The notes below the pieces were generated by a model. It did no database searches and had not been told where the DNA came from. It was given only the letters and a program-made list of their open reading frames with translations. Positions 50,810 through 59,439 of a DNA stretch of 64,000 bases are shown here, in pieces. Source of the DNA: Candidatus Planktophila lacus (lineage in GTDB: Bacteria; Pseudomonadota; Gammaproteobacteria; Steroidobacterales; Steroidobacteraceae); assembly GCA_943331345.2 (NCBI GenBank), contig CALQLF020000002.1, positions 24,464-88,463 on the forward strand, read 5' to 3'. A program made the position numbers and the translations under genes. Within the stretch, counting starts at the first letter, position 1; each line of letters begins with the position of its first letter.

Positions 50810-53071
50810 TTAAAACTTCGCGCCGAACTGAACACCGACGGTCCGGGGTGAAATGAACGACGCTGTGCCGCGCTGCAAGAAACTACCTTGGTTACCGTAG
50901 TCGAGGAGTCCCAACTCGTCGGTGAGGTTCTGCCCATACACTTCCACGGTGTACTTGCCGCCAATCTCCACACCGATCTGGGCGTTGATTGTGCTGTAAC
51001 TCGGCAATTTCACGTGTGGCTCGACCACATCGACGGACGGTGAGAAGCCGGTATAGCGCGTACCAGTATTCGACCATGAAGCACCGCCATAGAGCTTCAT
51101 GCCGTTAGACAATACCTGCGTGTAGTCCACATTGAGCGTCGACGCCATCTTCGGTACGTAAGGGAGTTCATCGCCCTTGAACGCGCCAAGTCCAGCGGCG
51201 TCGTCCTTCAGCTTCGCATCGGTATAACCACCGACGTAGCCGACTCGCAGGTTCTCCGTCACCCTCCAACCGAGGTTCCACTCGAGGCCCTGGCTGGTCG
51301 CTGAACCAGAATTTCCATTGATACCGATGGGACCGTTGGGCGTCTGCACCAAGCCCAGAATCTGCACGTCTTTCCAGTCAATCTTGAAGGCCGCCACATC
51401 GATGGAAACCTTGCCTCCGGCCAACTGCGTGCGGAAACCAACCTCGTAGTTCTTGGTCGAGTCCGGGAGGAAATTCGGGGGATCCGGAAACGGTGGCGTC
51501 GGAAAGTTGGGGCCACCTGGACGAAACCCGGTTGCCACGCGGGCATACAGCAGAGTGTCTTCACCAAGCTTTAGACGTGGCGCAATAGACCAAGTGGTCT
51601 TGTTTTCTGAAGAGTTTTTCTTGGGATAGGTGACACCAGCACCGTAAATGATGCAGCAACCCAACTGTACTTGCGACCATTGGTCCACTTTGGTGCTGCG
51701 GGCACCAACTGAGACGTCGAAGCTTTCGGTGAAGTGGTAGGTCACGTCAGCGAAGAAAGACTTCTCCTTATAGGAGGAAGGAATAACGCCAGAACCCACG
51801 GGCGGATCTACCAAAGTGTCGGTGTTCGCCGCGCTGCGGGCAACGTATACCTGGTCGAGGATGTTTTGCTCACGCGTGAAGAACGCACCAAGCTGCCAAT
51901 CCAACTTGGCACCGTCGGCGCGCCGATTGGATGACAACCGCAATTCCTGGTTGAACTTGTGAACATAGTCGGTTTGCTGCCCCGCTATGACTACCGGCTG
52001 TCCGTAGACGGCACTGCTGAAGAAGTCGCCATAGTTCAATCCCGGCGCGAGATTGGCGTACGAGATATCGGAAGAGAACGTGAGGTCGTTAACGCCGTAA
52101 CTGGTCGCCGACATCAGCGTCATATCGCCGAAGTCATACTCCATCGTCAAGGCGCCGACCTTCAGTCCTACCTTGGTTGCATTCGGATAAGCACTGTGCC
52201 GCGACATGCCATCGGTTCGCTCAAACTTGTTCGCAGGTGGCGTCGCAGGGGTAAGGGCGGCACCCACCACTTCCACTGTGCTGGCAGCGCCGGTCTTCAA
52301 CGTTTGGTTGAAGTAGGTAGCGCGAATGGACAACGCTTCCGTAGGTTTGGCCAGCACCGAAGCCCGGAGTCCATCCAGTTTGAGCCCATTGATGTTCTTT
52401 TGACCCGTGACAGGATCGTCAATATAGCCCGGGGTTTCACCAGTAAACGCGACTACGCGAACGGCCGCCTTGCCGTCCCAGAACGGTACGTTGAGCATAC
52501 CCTTGCCGAAGGGCTTGCTCTCACCGCCGGAAGTGCTGTTCATGCCGGCGCGCACGGCACCCGAGAAACCGGTCGGGTCAGGCTTGTTGGTGACGTACTT
52601 GATGAGGCCGCCTTCGGCAGAGGCACCATAAAGTGTGCCCTGAGGACCACGAAGTACCTCTACGCGTGCCAAATCGAACGAATCGATATTGGCGCTGAAG
52701 AACGCGCCGTCGGACTGGGCACTCGACATGAAGAAGGGGACGTCGTCGACCGTGGTTGCTACCGTCGCGCCAACGCTGCCGACGTTCTGGCCGCGAATGA
52801 TGACGCGAATAGTGGTCGGGTCACCGGCCTGCAGGGAGAGACCCGGCACTTGCTCCATCAGGTCGAGCAGGCCCGAATCGTGGCGCATCTCCATATCCGC
52901 CTGCGTCACGGCCGTGATGGACATGGCCACGTCTTTCAGGCGTTCTTCACGTTTGGTAGCGGTAACAATGACCTCGTCGACATCATTGCTGGCAGCGCCG
53001 ATGGCGGGCAGAGATACCGGCAACCCCGCAAGCAGAAGTGCCGCACGTAACGGGTGAATGACTAGCTTCAT
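50810..53071 (-). CDS. TonB-dependent receptor, copy A
   Basis: A 753-residue outer-membrane receptor: signal peptide, TonB box/plug DVDEVIVTATKREERLKDVAM in pieces, VEVLRGPQGTLYGASAEGGLIKYVTNKP, a barrel, and C-terminal RTVGVQFGAKF. An adjacent cysteine pair in LGCCIIYG probably lies in an extracellular loop. It is closely similar along its whole length, and identical in length, to the receptor at 56117-58378. A GGGAG site precedes the ATG. Gene order (receptor, DgcN-like, serine hydrolase, receptor) places it last before a strong terminator. Confidence 0.93.
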   Translation of the reverse strand: MKLVIHPLRAALLLAGLPVSLPAIGAASNDVDEVIVTATKREERLKDVAMSITAVTQADMEMRHDSGLLDLMEQVPGLSLQAGDPTTIRVIIRGQNVGSVGATVATTVDDVPFFMSSAQSDGAFFSANIDSFDLARVEVLRGPQGTLYGASAEGGLIKYVTNKPDPTGFSGAVRAGMNSTSGGESKPFGKGMLNVPFWDGKAAVRVVAFTGETPGYIDDPVTGQKNINGLKLDGLRASVLAKPTEALSIRATYFNQTLKTGAASTVEVVGAALTPATPPANKFERTDGMSRHSAYPNATKVGLKVGALTMEYDFGDMTLMSATSYGVNDLTFSSDISYANLAPGLNYGDFFSSAVYGQPVVIAGQQTDYVHKFNQELRLSSNRRADGAKLDWQLGAFFTREQNILDQVYVARSAANTDTLVDPPVGSGVIPSSYKEKSFFADVTYHFTESFDVSVGARSTKVDQWSQVQLGCCIIYGAGVTYPKKNSSENKTTWSIAPRLKLGEDTLLYARVATGFRPGGPNFPTPPFPDPPNFLPDSTKNYEVGFRTQLAGGKVSIDVAAFKIDWKDVQILGLVQTPNGPIGINGNSGSATSQGLEWNLGWRVTENLRVGYVGGYTDAKLKDDAAGLGAFKGDELPYVPKMASTLNVDYTQVLSNGMKLYGGASWSNTGTRYTGFSPSVDVVEPHVKLPSYSTINAQIGVEIGGKYTVEVYGQNLTDELGLLDYGNQGSFLQRGTASFISPRTVGVQFGAKF

Positions 53072-53171
53072 TTCTTATTTACTCCCTTAATGACCACGTT
53101 CTTGTTGACGCAAACTATCTGTTGAAGACGAAACCTACTGCACTGTTCAACCCCACGGAAGATCAACGCCT

Positions 53172-55058
53172 TCACGCCCAGGTTCTTAGACCAATGACAC
53201 CCCAATAACCGAGGTAAGCCACGCCGAGCAGCAAGCCCGTGGCGCAGAAACGGCCATGCCACTGAACCGCAGGACGCGCGGCAGTGGACGGACGCCAAAA
53301 AGCCAAATAGACCATGGCAAGCGTAGAAACCGCGAATAGCCAGGTAGCCGCGCAGAAGCCGACTGAAAAAACCGTAGCCGCGCCGAGATTCACCAACATG
53401 TCCTCCGCGCCGAGCACGATGAACGCTATGGCACCGAGCAGCGACAGCACCGACAACAATCCGACCACGCGCAGCAGACGATCGGTGGGACGGGACCCAC
53501 GCACCCAACGGCCCAAGACCCAGAAGGGCGCATAAAGCACGATCGCAAGAACAGCCAACACGAACCAAGCCTCGCCGATCAGTTCCGGGACCACTTGCCA
53601 GGCGGACACCTGCCGCAATGTCCCGCCGAAGCCGCCGGAAGCAATGAAAACACCCTCCGCCTGAGGAGTTATCAGCGCCGTCGTCGCCACCGGTTCCTCG
53701 TACCCCTTATCGGTACGCCGCAAGGTTCGGCCACCGGCCGAGACATAGTGCTGTACCTCGCCTCCGAACAGCGGAGAAATGACGACTTCGTTTCCACGAA
53801 CCTCCATGCGCGCTAGCCCCAACACGCGCTCGACGAAACGCATCATCTCGTTACGTGGGGAGTCCGGCCGGTACCAGCCCTCGTAGTTCTTGGCAAACGC
53901 TGGGAGGGGTTGCGCGGGGAGCGGCGCCGGCGGGGCGCTACCACGTGTTGCGTAACGGCGAATCGCGTTTTCCAACCTTTGGAAGGCAGCTCCGTTCGCT
54001 GAATTGATACTCATGAAATAGCCAACCCCGGCGCTCGGGATATAGGTCATCGACGTCAGTCCACCACTCACCCCGCCGTCATGTCCGTGAAGCACGAAGC
54101 CATCGGCCACGGTTGCATAATTGTGCAGGCCGTAACCGACGCTGACGCCATCTTTAGCCGCCCAAGAGCGAGTCGGCACCTCCATCCTATCGACAGAGGC
54201 AGAGGAAACCACCGCCTGCTCGCCCACTTTTCCGCGATTCAGATAGAAGGCGAGATACGCCGCCATATCCTTGGCCGAAGCGTTGATGGCACCCGAGGGG
54301 CGAACGATGATGTGCCAGTACGGGTAAGCAGTCCTGCCATCCTCATGGTAGAGGGTCGTCGTCGGCAGATTCACCGGTTCGAAGTAGGTAGCCGTACGCA
54401 TGCCGATGGGACCGAACAGATGTTCTGAAACGTAAGCTTCCAGTGTCTGTCCCGTCACCTTCTCGACCACCGCCGCGGCCATCGTGGTGCCAGCGTTCGC
54501 GTAGGACATACGCGTACCCGGCCGCCAACGCGAGCGATGGGAGCCCACATCGAATGTCATCCCTTGGTGAAGGGTCCAGTTCTTCGCCTGTTGAGCGAAC
54601 TCGCGAATCTTCAGGTCATCCCAACCAGCCGTATGCTCCAGCAGGTCGGCAATCAGGACCGGGTCCGTTGCTTCCCAGGAATTCTCGTAGGGAATATCCG
54701 TCACGTAGCGGCTGACGGGGTCGAGCAGCGAAACCCTTCCCTGCTCAACCAGCTGCAATAACGCCAGCGCCGTGAATGCCTTGGAGGTAGAACCAATACG
54801 GAACAGGGTGTCCGCAGTAGCCGGTTCTTTGCGCGCGACATTTGCCAAACCCACGGCGCCGACCCACTCCGGGCCGTCCTTCCGCACGATGGCCACCGAC
54901 ACGCCAGGCACGTGCGCCGCGTCGAGGATGGACTGCAACTGTGTCTGCAGCGCAGGCAACGTAGAGGCGACCGGATCCTTGGGGGGTTCCGGCGCACCAA
55001 CCGCGGGCACGGTAAAAAGCACGACCAATGGCAACAACCAACGGGCGATGGACTTCAT
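53172..55058 (-). CDS. Secreted S12 serine hydrolase with C-terminal membrane domain (A)
   Basis: A 628-residue protein. After a signal peptide, the beta-lactamase/DD-peptidase domain has Ser90-x-x-Lys93 in RIGSTSKAFTA, Tyr186-x-Asn188 in MSYANAGTT and the third box near VLHGHDGG. A linker domain follows, and the last roughly 150 residues hold four hydrophobic helices (for example WFVLAVLAIVLYAPFWVLG). S12 members include D-aminopeptidases, DD-carboxypeptidases and esterases. The membrane tail tethers the enzyme to the inner membrane facing the periplasm. The ATG at 55058 overlaps the DgcN-like stop (ATGA). Paralogue at 59440-61398. Confidence 0.9.
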   Translation of the reverse strand: MKSIARWLLPLVVLFTVPAVGAPEPPKDPVASTLPALQTQLQSILDAAHVPGVSVAIVRKDGPEWVGAVGLANVARKEPATADTLFRIGSTSKAFTALALLQLVEQGRVSLLDPVSRYVTDIPYENSWEATDPVLIADLLEHTAGWDDLKIREFAQQAKNWTLHQGMTFDVGSHRSRWRPGTRMSYANAGTTMAAAVVEKVTGQTLEAYVSEHLFGPIGMRTATYFEPVNLPTTTLYHEDGRTAYPYWHIIVRPSGAINASAKDMAAYLAFYLNRGKVGEQAVVSSASVDRMEVPTRSWAAKDGVSVGYGLHNYATVADGFVLHGHDGGVSGGLTSMTYIPSAGVGYFMSINSANGAAFQRLENAIRRYATRGSAPPAPLPAQPLPAFAKNYEGWYRPDSPRNEMMRFVERVLGLARMEVRGNEVVISPLFGGEVQHYVSAGGRTLRRTDKGYEEPVATTALITPQAEGVFIASGGFGGTLRQVSAWQVVPELIGEAWFVLAVLAIVLYAPFWVLGRWVRGSRPTDRLLRVVGLLSVLSLLGAIAFIVLGAEDMLVNLGAATVFSVGFCAATWLFAVSTLAMVYLAFWRPSTAARPAVQWHGRFCATGLLLGVAYLGYWGVIGLRTWA

Positions 55059-56080
55059 GCCGGAAACTCCTGCAACATTCGCTGGATAATTGCGCCAGTG
55101 CCTTCGACCAAGGGGTCGACGCAAGGCAGGCCCGTCTCGCGCACGCAACGCGTCAAGTGGGCTTGGCGTTCATCTGCCGTCATCCCCGAAGTATTCAGCG
55201 AGATGCCTACACAGCGAATTGCCGGGTTCGTGAGGCTACCGATAGCAACCGTCCGGTCGATGACCTGTTGCAGACTCGGCAAGGGAAAGTCTGGCCAACC
55301 ACCAATCTGCTGGCGTCGCGGGTCATGACACACGACGAACGCGTCTGGCTGTGTCCCCACCAGCAACCCGACCGTCACCTGCAGATAGCCCGGATGAAAG
55401 AGACCACCCTGCCCTTCCACCACGTCCCAATGGTCGACTGGCGCATCCGGCGACAGCACCTCTGCGGCACCCGTCAGAAAATCCGCGACCACGGCATCCA
55501 GAGGAATACCACTACCGGCAATCATGATGCCGGTCTGGCCGGTTGCTCTGAAATCGGCTGCAACACCGGCAAGGCGCAATTCTTCCGCAAGCCGCAGTGC
55601 GGTGTACTTTTTCCCGCAAGCGCAGTCGGTACCCACCGTCAGTACGCGCATCCCCGTACGCTTGCGTCCCGAACCGACCGGCAAGTTCGCTGGCGGCACC
55701 CGCAAGTCCACCAACCGGGCTTCGCCACGCTCCGCAGCCGCCTTCAAGCCCGGCAGGCTTTCGAGACGAATGTGCAGACCCGCCACGATATCCAAGCCGC
55801 GCTCTGCAGCCTCGCAGAGCAGTGGCACCCAATTTGCCGGAACACCACCACCTACCGCCGCCGAGCCGATGACGACACTACGAGCGCCCGCAGCGATAGC
55901 GGCGGGAAGATCGAGATCCGCGATGCCCACATCGACGGTGCAGCCAGGCAACCGCACTTGCCCGAGGCAGTCGCCGGGGCGCCACTGCGCCAGACCGAAA
56001 GCGGTCTTGGCAAACATGGCGCTTTGAATATCGCCAAGGAAGACAACGAAGGGCGGGCGGAATAGTTCTTTGCCAGGCAT
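55055..56080 (-). CDS. dgcN: DUF1611 / DgcN-like protein
   Basis: A 341-residue cytoplasmic protein of the DUF1611 family: an N-terminal Rossmann-like half (GDIQSAMFAKTAFGLAQW, GARSVVIGSAAVGGG) and a P-loop half with VGTDCACGKKYTALRL (P-loop 150-158), then TGQTGIMIAG and VVEGQGGLFHPGYLQV. DgcN has been linked to D-glutamate catabolism as an N-acetyltransferase working with the epimerase DgcA; no dgcA is in view. A strong AGGGGGAG site precedes the ATG. Coupled to the S12 hydrolase, it supports a D-amino-acid theme for the cluster. Family call is firm; the reaction is taken from the family. Confidence 0.82.
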   Translation of the reverse strand: MPGKELFRPPFVVFLGDIQSAMFAKTAFGLAQWRPGDCLGQVRLPGCTVDVGIADLDLPAAIAAGARSVVIGSAAVGGGVPANWVPLLCEAAERGLDIVAGLHIRLESLPGLKAAAERGEARLVDLRVPPANLPVGSGRKRTGMRVLTVGTDCACGKKYTALRLAEELRLAGVAADFRATGQTGIMIAGSGIPLDAVVADFLTGAAEVLSPDAPVDHWDVVEGQGGLFHPGYLQVTVGLLVGTQPDAFVVCHDPRRQQIGGWPDFPLPSLQQVIDRTVAIGSLTNPAIRCVGISLNTSGMTADERQAHLTRCVRETGLPCVDPLVEGTGAIIQRMLQEFPA

Positions 56081-56116
56081 CGATTCTGTCTCCCCCTGCC
56101 CTTCGTCCGACGGGTC

Positions 56117-58378
56117 TTAGAACTTCGCGCCGAACTGCACGCCAATGGTACGGGGCGCCGTAAACACGCCCGTACCGCGCTGCAAGCGGCTGCCATTATT
56201 GGTGTAAGTCAGCACCCCGACTTCATTAGTCAGGTTCTGACCAAACAACTCCACCGTGTACTTGTCACCAATTTCAAAACCAATCTGCGCATTGATAGTG
56301 CTGTAAGTTGGCAACTTCACATGAGGTTCGCTGACATCGGCCGAGGGCGAGAAGTCGGTATAGCGCTTGCCAACATTCGACCAGGAGAGGCCGGCGAACA
56401 GATTCGTGCCATCAACTAACGGCCGCTTGTAGTCGACATTCAGTGTCGACGCCATGTTCGGAACATACGGAAGTTCGTCACCCTTGAAGGCGCCGAGGCC
56501 GGCGGCATCTTCTTGAAGTTTTGCGTCCGTATAACCACCGACGTATCCCACGCGCAAGTTGTCCGTGATACGCCACGAAAGGTTCCATTCCAAGCCTTGG
56601 CTACGCGCTGAACCCGAGTTGCCATTAATACCAATGGGACCATTCTCCGTGGGTACCAGCCCCAGAATCTGCACGTCCTTCCAATCAATCTTGAACGCCG
56701 CCACGTCGATGGATACGCGTCCGTCCAGCATCGTCGTGCGGAAGCCCACTTCATAGTTGGTCGTCGAGTCCGGCAGGAAAGTCGGCGGGGTCGGCAAGGC
56801 GGGTGTCGGGAAGTTCGGCCCGCCCGGGCGGAAGCCTGTTGCCACACGCGCATAAAGCAGCGTGTTCTCACTCAAGCGGAACCGCGGCGCCAGCGACCAG
56901 GTCGTTTTGTTCTCCGAAGAAACGAACTTGGGATACACGGTACCCGGCCCGTACACGATGCAGCAGCCCAAGGACACTTGCGACCACTGGTCCACCTTTG
57001 TGGTCCGACCGCCAACTTCGACGTCAAAGCGATCCGTGAGGTGGTAGGTCACATCCGCAAAGACCGACTTCTCTTTGTAGGAGGCGGGAATGATGCCCGT
57101 GCCAATAGGCGGATCCACTACTGTCGAGACATTGGCAGCGCTGCGCGCCGTATACCGCTGGTCCAGCATGACTTGCTCGCGCGTGAAGAACGCGCCGACT
57201 TGCCAGTCGAACTTGGCCCCCTCAGCACGGTCGTTGGAAGCCAGGCGAAGTTCCTGGTTCAGCTTGTGGACGAAGTTGGTCTGGCGGCCCGCGACCACCA
57301 CGGGTTGCCCGTACACCACGGCCCCGAAAAAGTCGCCGTAATTAAGCCCCGGGGCTAAATTAAGGGCGGAGATATCGCTGGTGTAAGTGTTGGCGTTTTC
57401 GCCATAACTGGTTGCCGACGTCAGCGTCATGTCACCGAAATCATAGTCCATCGTCAACGCGCCCACCTGCATCCTCATGTCCGTATTGGTCGGCCAGAGT
57501 GTGGAGTGCTTCATGCCGTTGATACGGTCAAACTTGTTCGGCGGCGGGGCCGCGGGGGTCAACGCCGCCCCTACGATTTCTACATCGTTGTTTTCATCAG
57601 CCCGGATGGTCTGATTGAAGTAGGTCGCGCGGATAGACAGTGCATCGGTGGGGTTGGCCAGCATGGAAGCCCGCAAGCCCTGCACTTTAACCCCATTGAT
57701 GTTTTTGGCGCCGGTGACTGCATCGTCGATATAGCCCGGGGTTTCGCTGGAGAAAGCCACCACACGAACCGCCGCTTTGCCGTCCCAGAAGGGAACGTTG
57801 AACATGCCCTTGGCGAAGGGCTTCGAATCTCCCGCCGAGGTACTAAGCATGCCGACGCGAATTGCACCGGAGAGGCTAGAAGGGTCCGGCTTGTTCGTCA
57901 CGTATTTGATCAGACCGCCCTCAGCAGAGGCACCATAGAGCGTGCCCTGTGGCCCGCGCAACACTTCGACGCGCGCCAGGTCGAATGAATCGATATTGGC
58001 GCTGAAGAACGCGCCATTGGACTGGGCACTCGACATGAAGAAGGGAACATCGTCGACGGTAGTAGCGACGGTAGCGCCGACGCTGCCGACGTTTTGGCCG
58101 CGGATGATGACGCGCGTCTTACCAGCATCGACGGCCTGTACCGCAAGGCCCGGAACCTGTTCGGTCAAGTCCAGCAAGCCGGAATCATGGCGCAATTCAA
58201 GGTCGGCGGCCGTGACAGCGGTAATGGACATCGCCACGTCTTTCAACAATTCCTCGCGCTTGGTGGCGGTCACCACTACTTCATCCACATCATTGCTGGC
58301 GGCATAGACCGAACTGACCGTGAACGGCAGGCCTGCGGCAAGCAAAGCAATACGCAGAGGCGTCGTGGATAGGTTCAT
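56117..58378 (-). CDS. TonB-dependent receptor, copy B
   Basis: A 753-residue receptor, the tandem partner of copy A: plug DVDEVVVTATKREELLKDVAM in pieces, VEVLRGPQGTLYGASAEGGLIKYVTNKP, LGCCIVYG loop cysteines, C-terminal RTIGVQFGAKF. Differences from copy A cluster in barrel loops, such as the region around 275-300, suggesting related but not identical ligands. The ATG at 58378 starts a proper signal peptide. It is the first gene of the minus-strand unit and its promoter region carries the 22-base palindrome shared with the XRE-cupin gene. Confidence 0.93.
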   Translation of the reverse strand: MNLSTTPLRIALLAAGLPFTVSSVYAASNDVDEVVVTATKREELLKDVAMSITAVTAADLELRHDSGLLDLTEQVPGLAVQAVDAGKTRVIIRGQNVGSVGATVATTVDDVPFFMSSAQSNGAFFSANIDSFDLARVEVLRGPQGTLYGASAEGGLIKYVTNKPDPSSLSGAIRVGMLSTSAGDSKPFAKGMFNVPFWDGKAAVRVVAFSSETPGYIDDAVTGAKNINGVKVQGLRASMLANPTDALSIRATYFNQTIRADENNDVEIVGAALTPAAPPPNKFDRINGMKHSTLWPTNTDMRMQVGALTMDYDFGDMTLTSATSYGENANTYTSDISALNLAPGLNYGDFFGAVVYGQPVVVAGRQTNFVHKLNQELRLASNDRAEGAKFDWQVGAFFTREQVMLDQRYTARSAANVSTVVDPPIGTGIIPASYKEKSVFADVTYHLTDRFDVEVGGRTTKVDQWSQVSLGCCIVYGPGTVYPKFVSSENKTTWSLAPRFRLSENTLLYARVATGFRPGGPNFPTPALPTPPTFLPDSTTNYEVGFRTTMLDGRVSIDVAAFKIDWKDVQILGLVPTENGPIGINGNSGSARSQGLEWNLSWRITDNLRVGYVGGYTDAKLQEDAAGLGAFKGDELPYVPNMASTLNVDYKRPLVDGTNLFAGLSWSNVGKRYTDFSPSADVSEPHVKLPTYSTINAQIGFEIGDKYTVELFGQNLTNEVGVLTYTNNGSRLQRGTGVFTAPRTIGVQFGAKF

Positions 58379-58450
58379 GAGGGTTGCTCTCTCCAGAATG
58401 GAACGATTATGTTGTGAAAAAACCACGCCACTAAAGACAGTTGGATTTTT

Positions 58451-58472
58451 CATTTTGGCAGTTGCCGAAATG
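58451..58472. promoter_or_regulatory. 22-base near-perfect palindrome in divergent promoter region
   Basis: Arms CATTTTGGCA and TGCCGAAATG flank GT; 9 of 10 positions pair. It lies 73 bases before the TonB copy B start and 129 bases before the XRE-cupin start, in a 223-base AT-rich divergent region. A dimeric HTH protein encoded next door is the natural binder. Confidence 0.65.
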
Positions 58473-58601
58473 TAACCCTCGCATATGTGCGGATGCAAAC
58501 AAATTTTTCTATTTACGAAAAAATGAATCCACTCGGTTGCCCTTGCGTCGCCTGCGGACTAAAGTTCTACGTCCATTCAAGACAGCCACCTGTAGAGCCG
58601 C

Positions 58602-59312
58602 ATGAGCCAAGTTACCCCCCCGCTCCGCCCAGGCGCAGTATTGAAATCCATCCGTATCCGCCGCGAGTGGACACTGGCGGAGGTCAGTCGCCGAACCGGC
58701 TTCCCGGTATCCACACTGTCGAAGATGGAAAACGACCGCGTTTCCCTCACGTACGACAAGTTAATGCGCTTAAGCACCGGGCTAGGCATCGATATTTCAC
58801 TGCTGTTCGGCGCAACTTCCGAAGAACAAACGCCTTCGACAACGCAGGGCCGACGGAGCGTTACCCGTAGCGGCGAGGGCCGTGTCATCGACTCCCCCAA
58901 CTACCTCCACACGTATGCGGCGGCGGACTTGCTGAACAAGCGCCTCATCCCCATCGTCGTCGAGCATCGAGCACGTTCCCTCGAAGAGTTCGGTGAACTC
59001 GTTCGCCATGCAGGCGAAGAGTTCATTTACGTGCTCGAGGGAGAAGTCGACGTGCATACCAGTCTCTATGCCCCCGTTCGACTCAAGGCAGGGGATTCCA
59101 TTTATCTGGATAGCACCATGGGGCATGGGTACGTCGCTGCAAGTTCCGGGGTTTGCCGCGTACTGGCAGTATGTTCCGGCAACGAGAGCCAAATGATCGC
59201 GGCGGTAGGTGGCGTTGCCAGCGAGGAAGGCACCACGCCTCCAAAAACCAGCGCTAGCCCGCGCCCGGCCACCGCAGCCAAGCGAAAAGCCGCGTCGCGC
59301 AAGGCACGGTAA
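58602..59312 (+). CDS. XRE-family regulator with cupin domain
   Basis: A 236-residue regulator. Residues about 12-66 are an XRE HTH (IRREWTLAEVSRRTGFPVSTLSKMEND in pieces). Residues about 115-195 are a cupin (HAGEEFIYVLEGEVDVHTS, then LKAGDSIYLDSTMGHGY), which should bind a small ligand. A Lys/Arg/Ala tail (ATAAKRKAASRKAR) adds DNA affinity. HTH-cupin regulators often control amino-acid or amine catabolism. It is divergent from the TonB receptor/DgcN/hydrolase unit and upstream of the second hydrolase and D-aminoacylase, so it is well placed to control both arms. Confidence 0.88.
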   Translation: MSQVTPPLRPGAVLKSIRIRREWTLAEVSRRTGFPVSTLSKMENDRVSLTYDKLMRLSTGLGIDISLLFGATSEEQTPSTTQGRRSVTRSGEGRVIDSPNYLHTYAAADLLNKRLIPIVVEHRARSLEEFGELVRHAGEEFIYVLEGEVDVHTSLYAPVRLKAGDSIYLDSTMGHGYVAASSGVCRVLAVCSGNESQMIAAVGGVASEEGTTPPKTSASPRPATAAKRKAASRKAR

Positions 59313-59439
59313 GTGCCGCGGCCCGGCCCTGACAAAAACATTTTCACATCTAGATAATTTTTCGGTATTGTAAATCCACGGGGCTCTAGCCCCTCGTATC
59401 CGTGTACCCGGCCCGAATGTGCCCTCACTGGAGTGGACG

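Noticed and set aside
59380..59393. GGGGCT-CT-AGCCCC hairpin as a terminator after the XRE-cupin gene
   Set aside because: Stem is short, the loop would be only a few bases, and no T-run follows in either direction.
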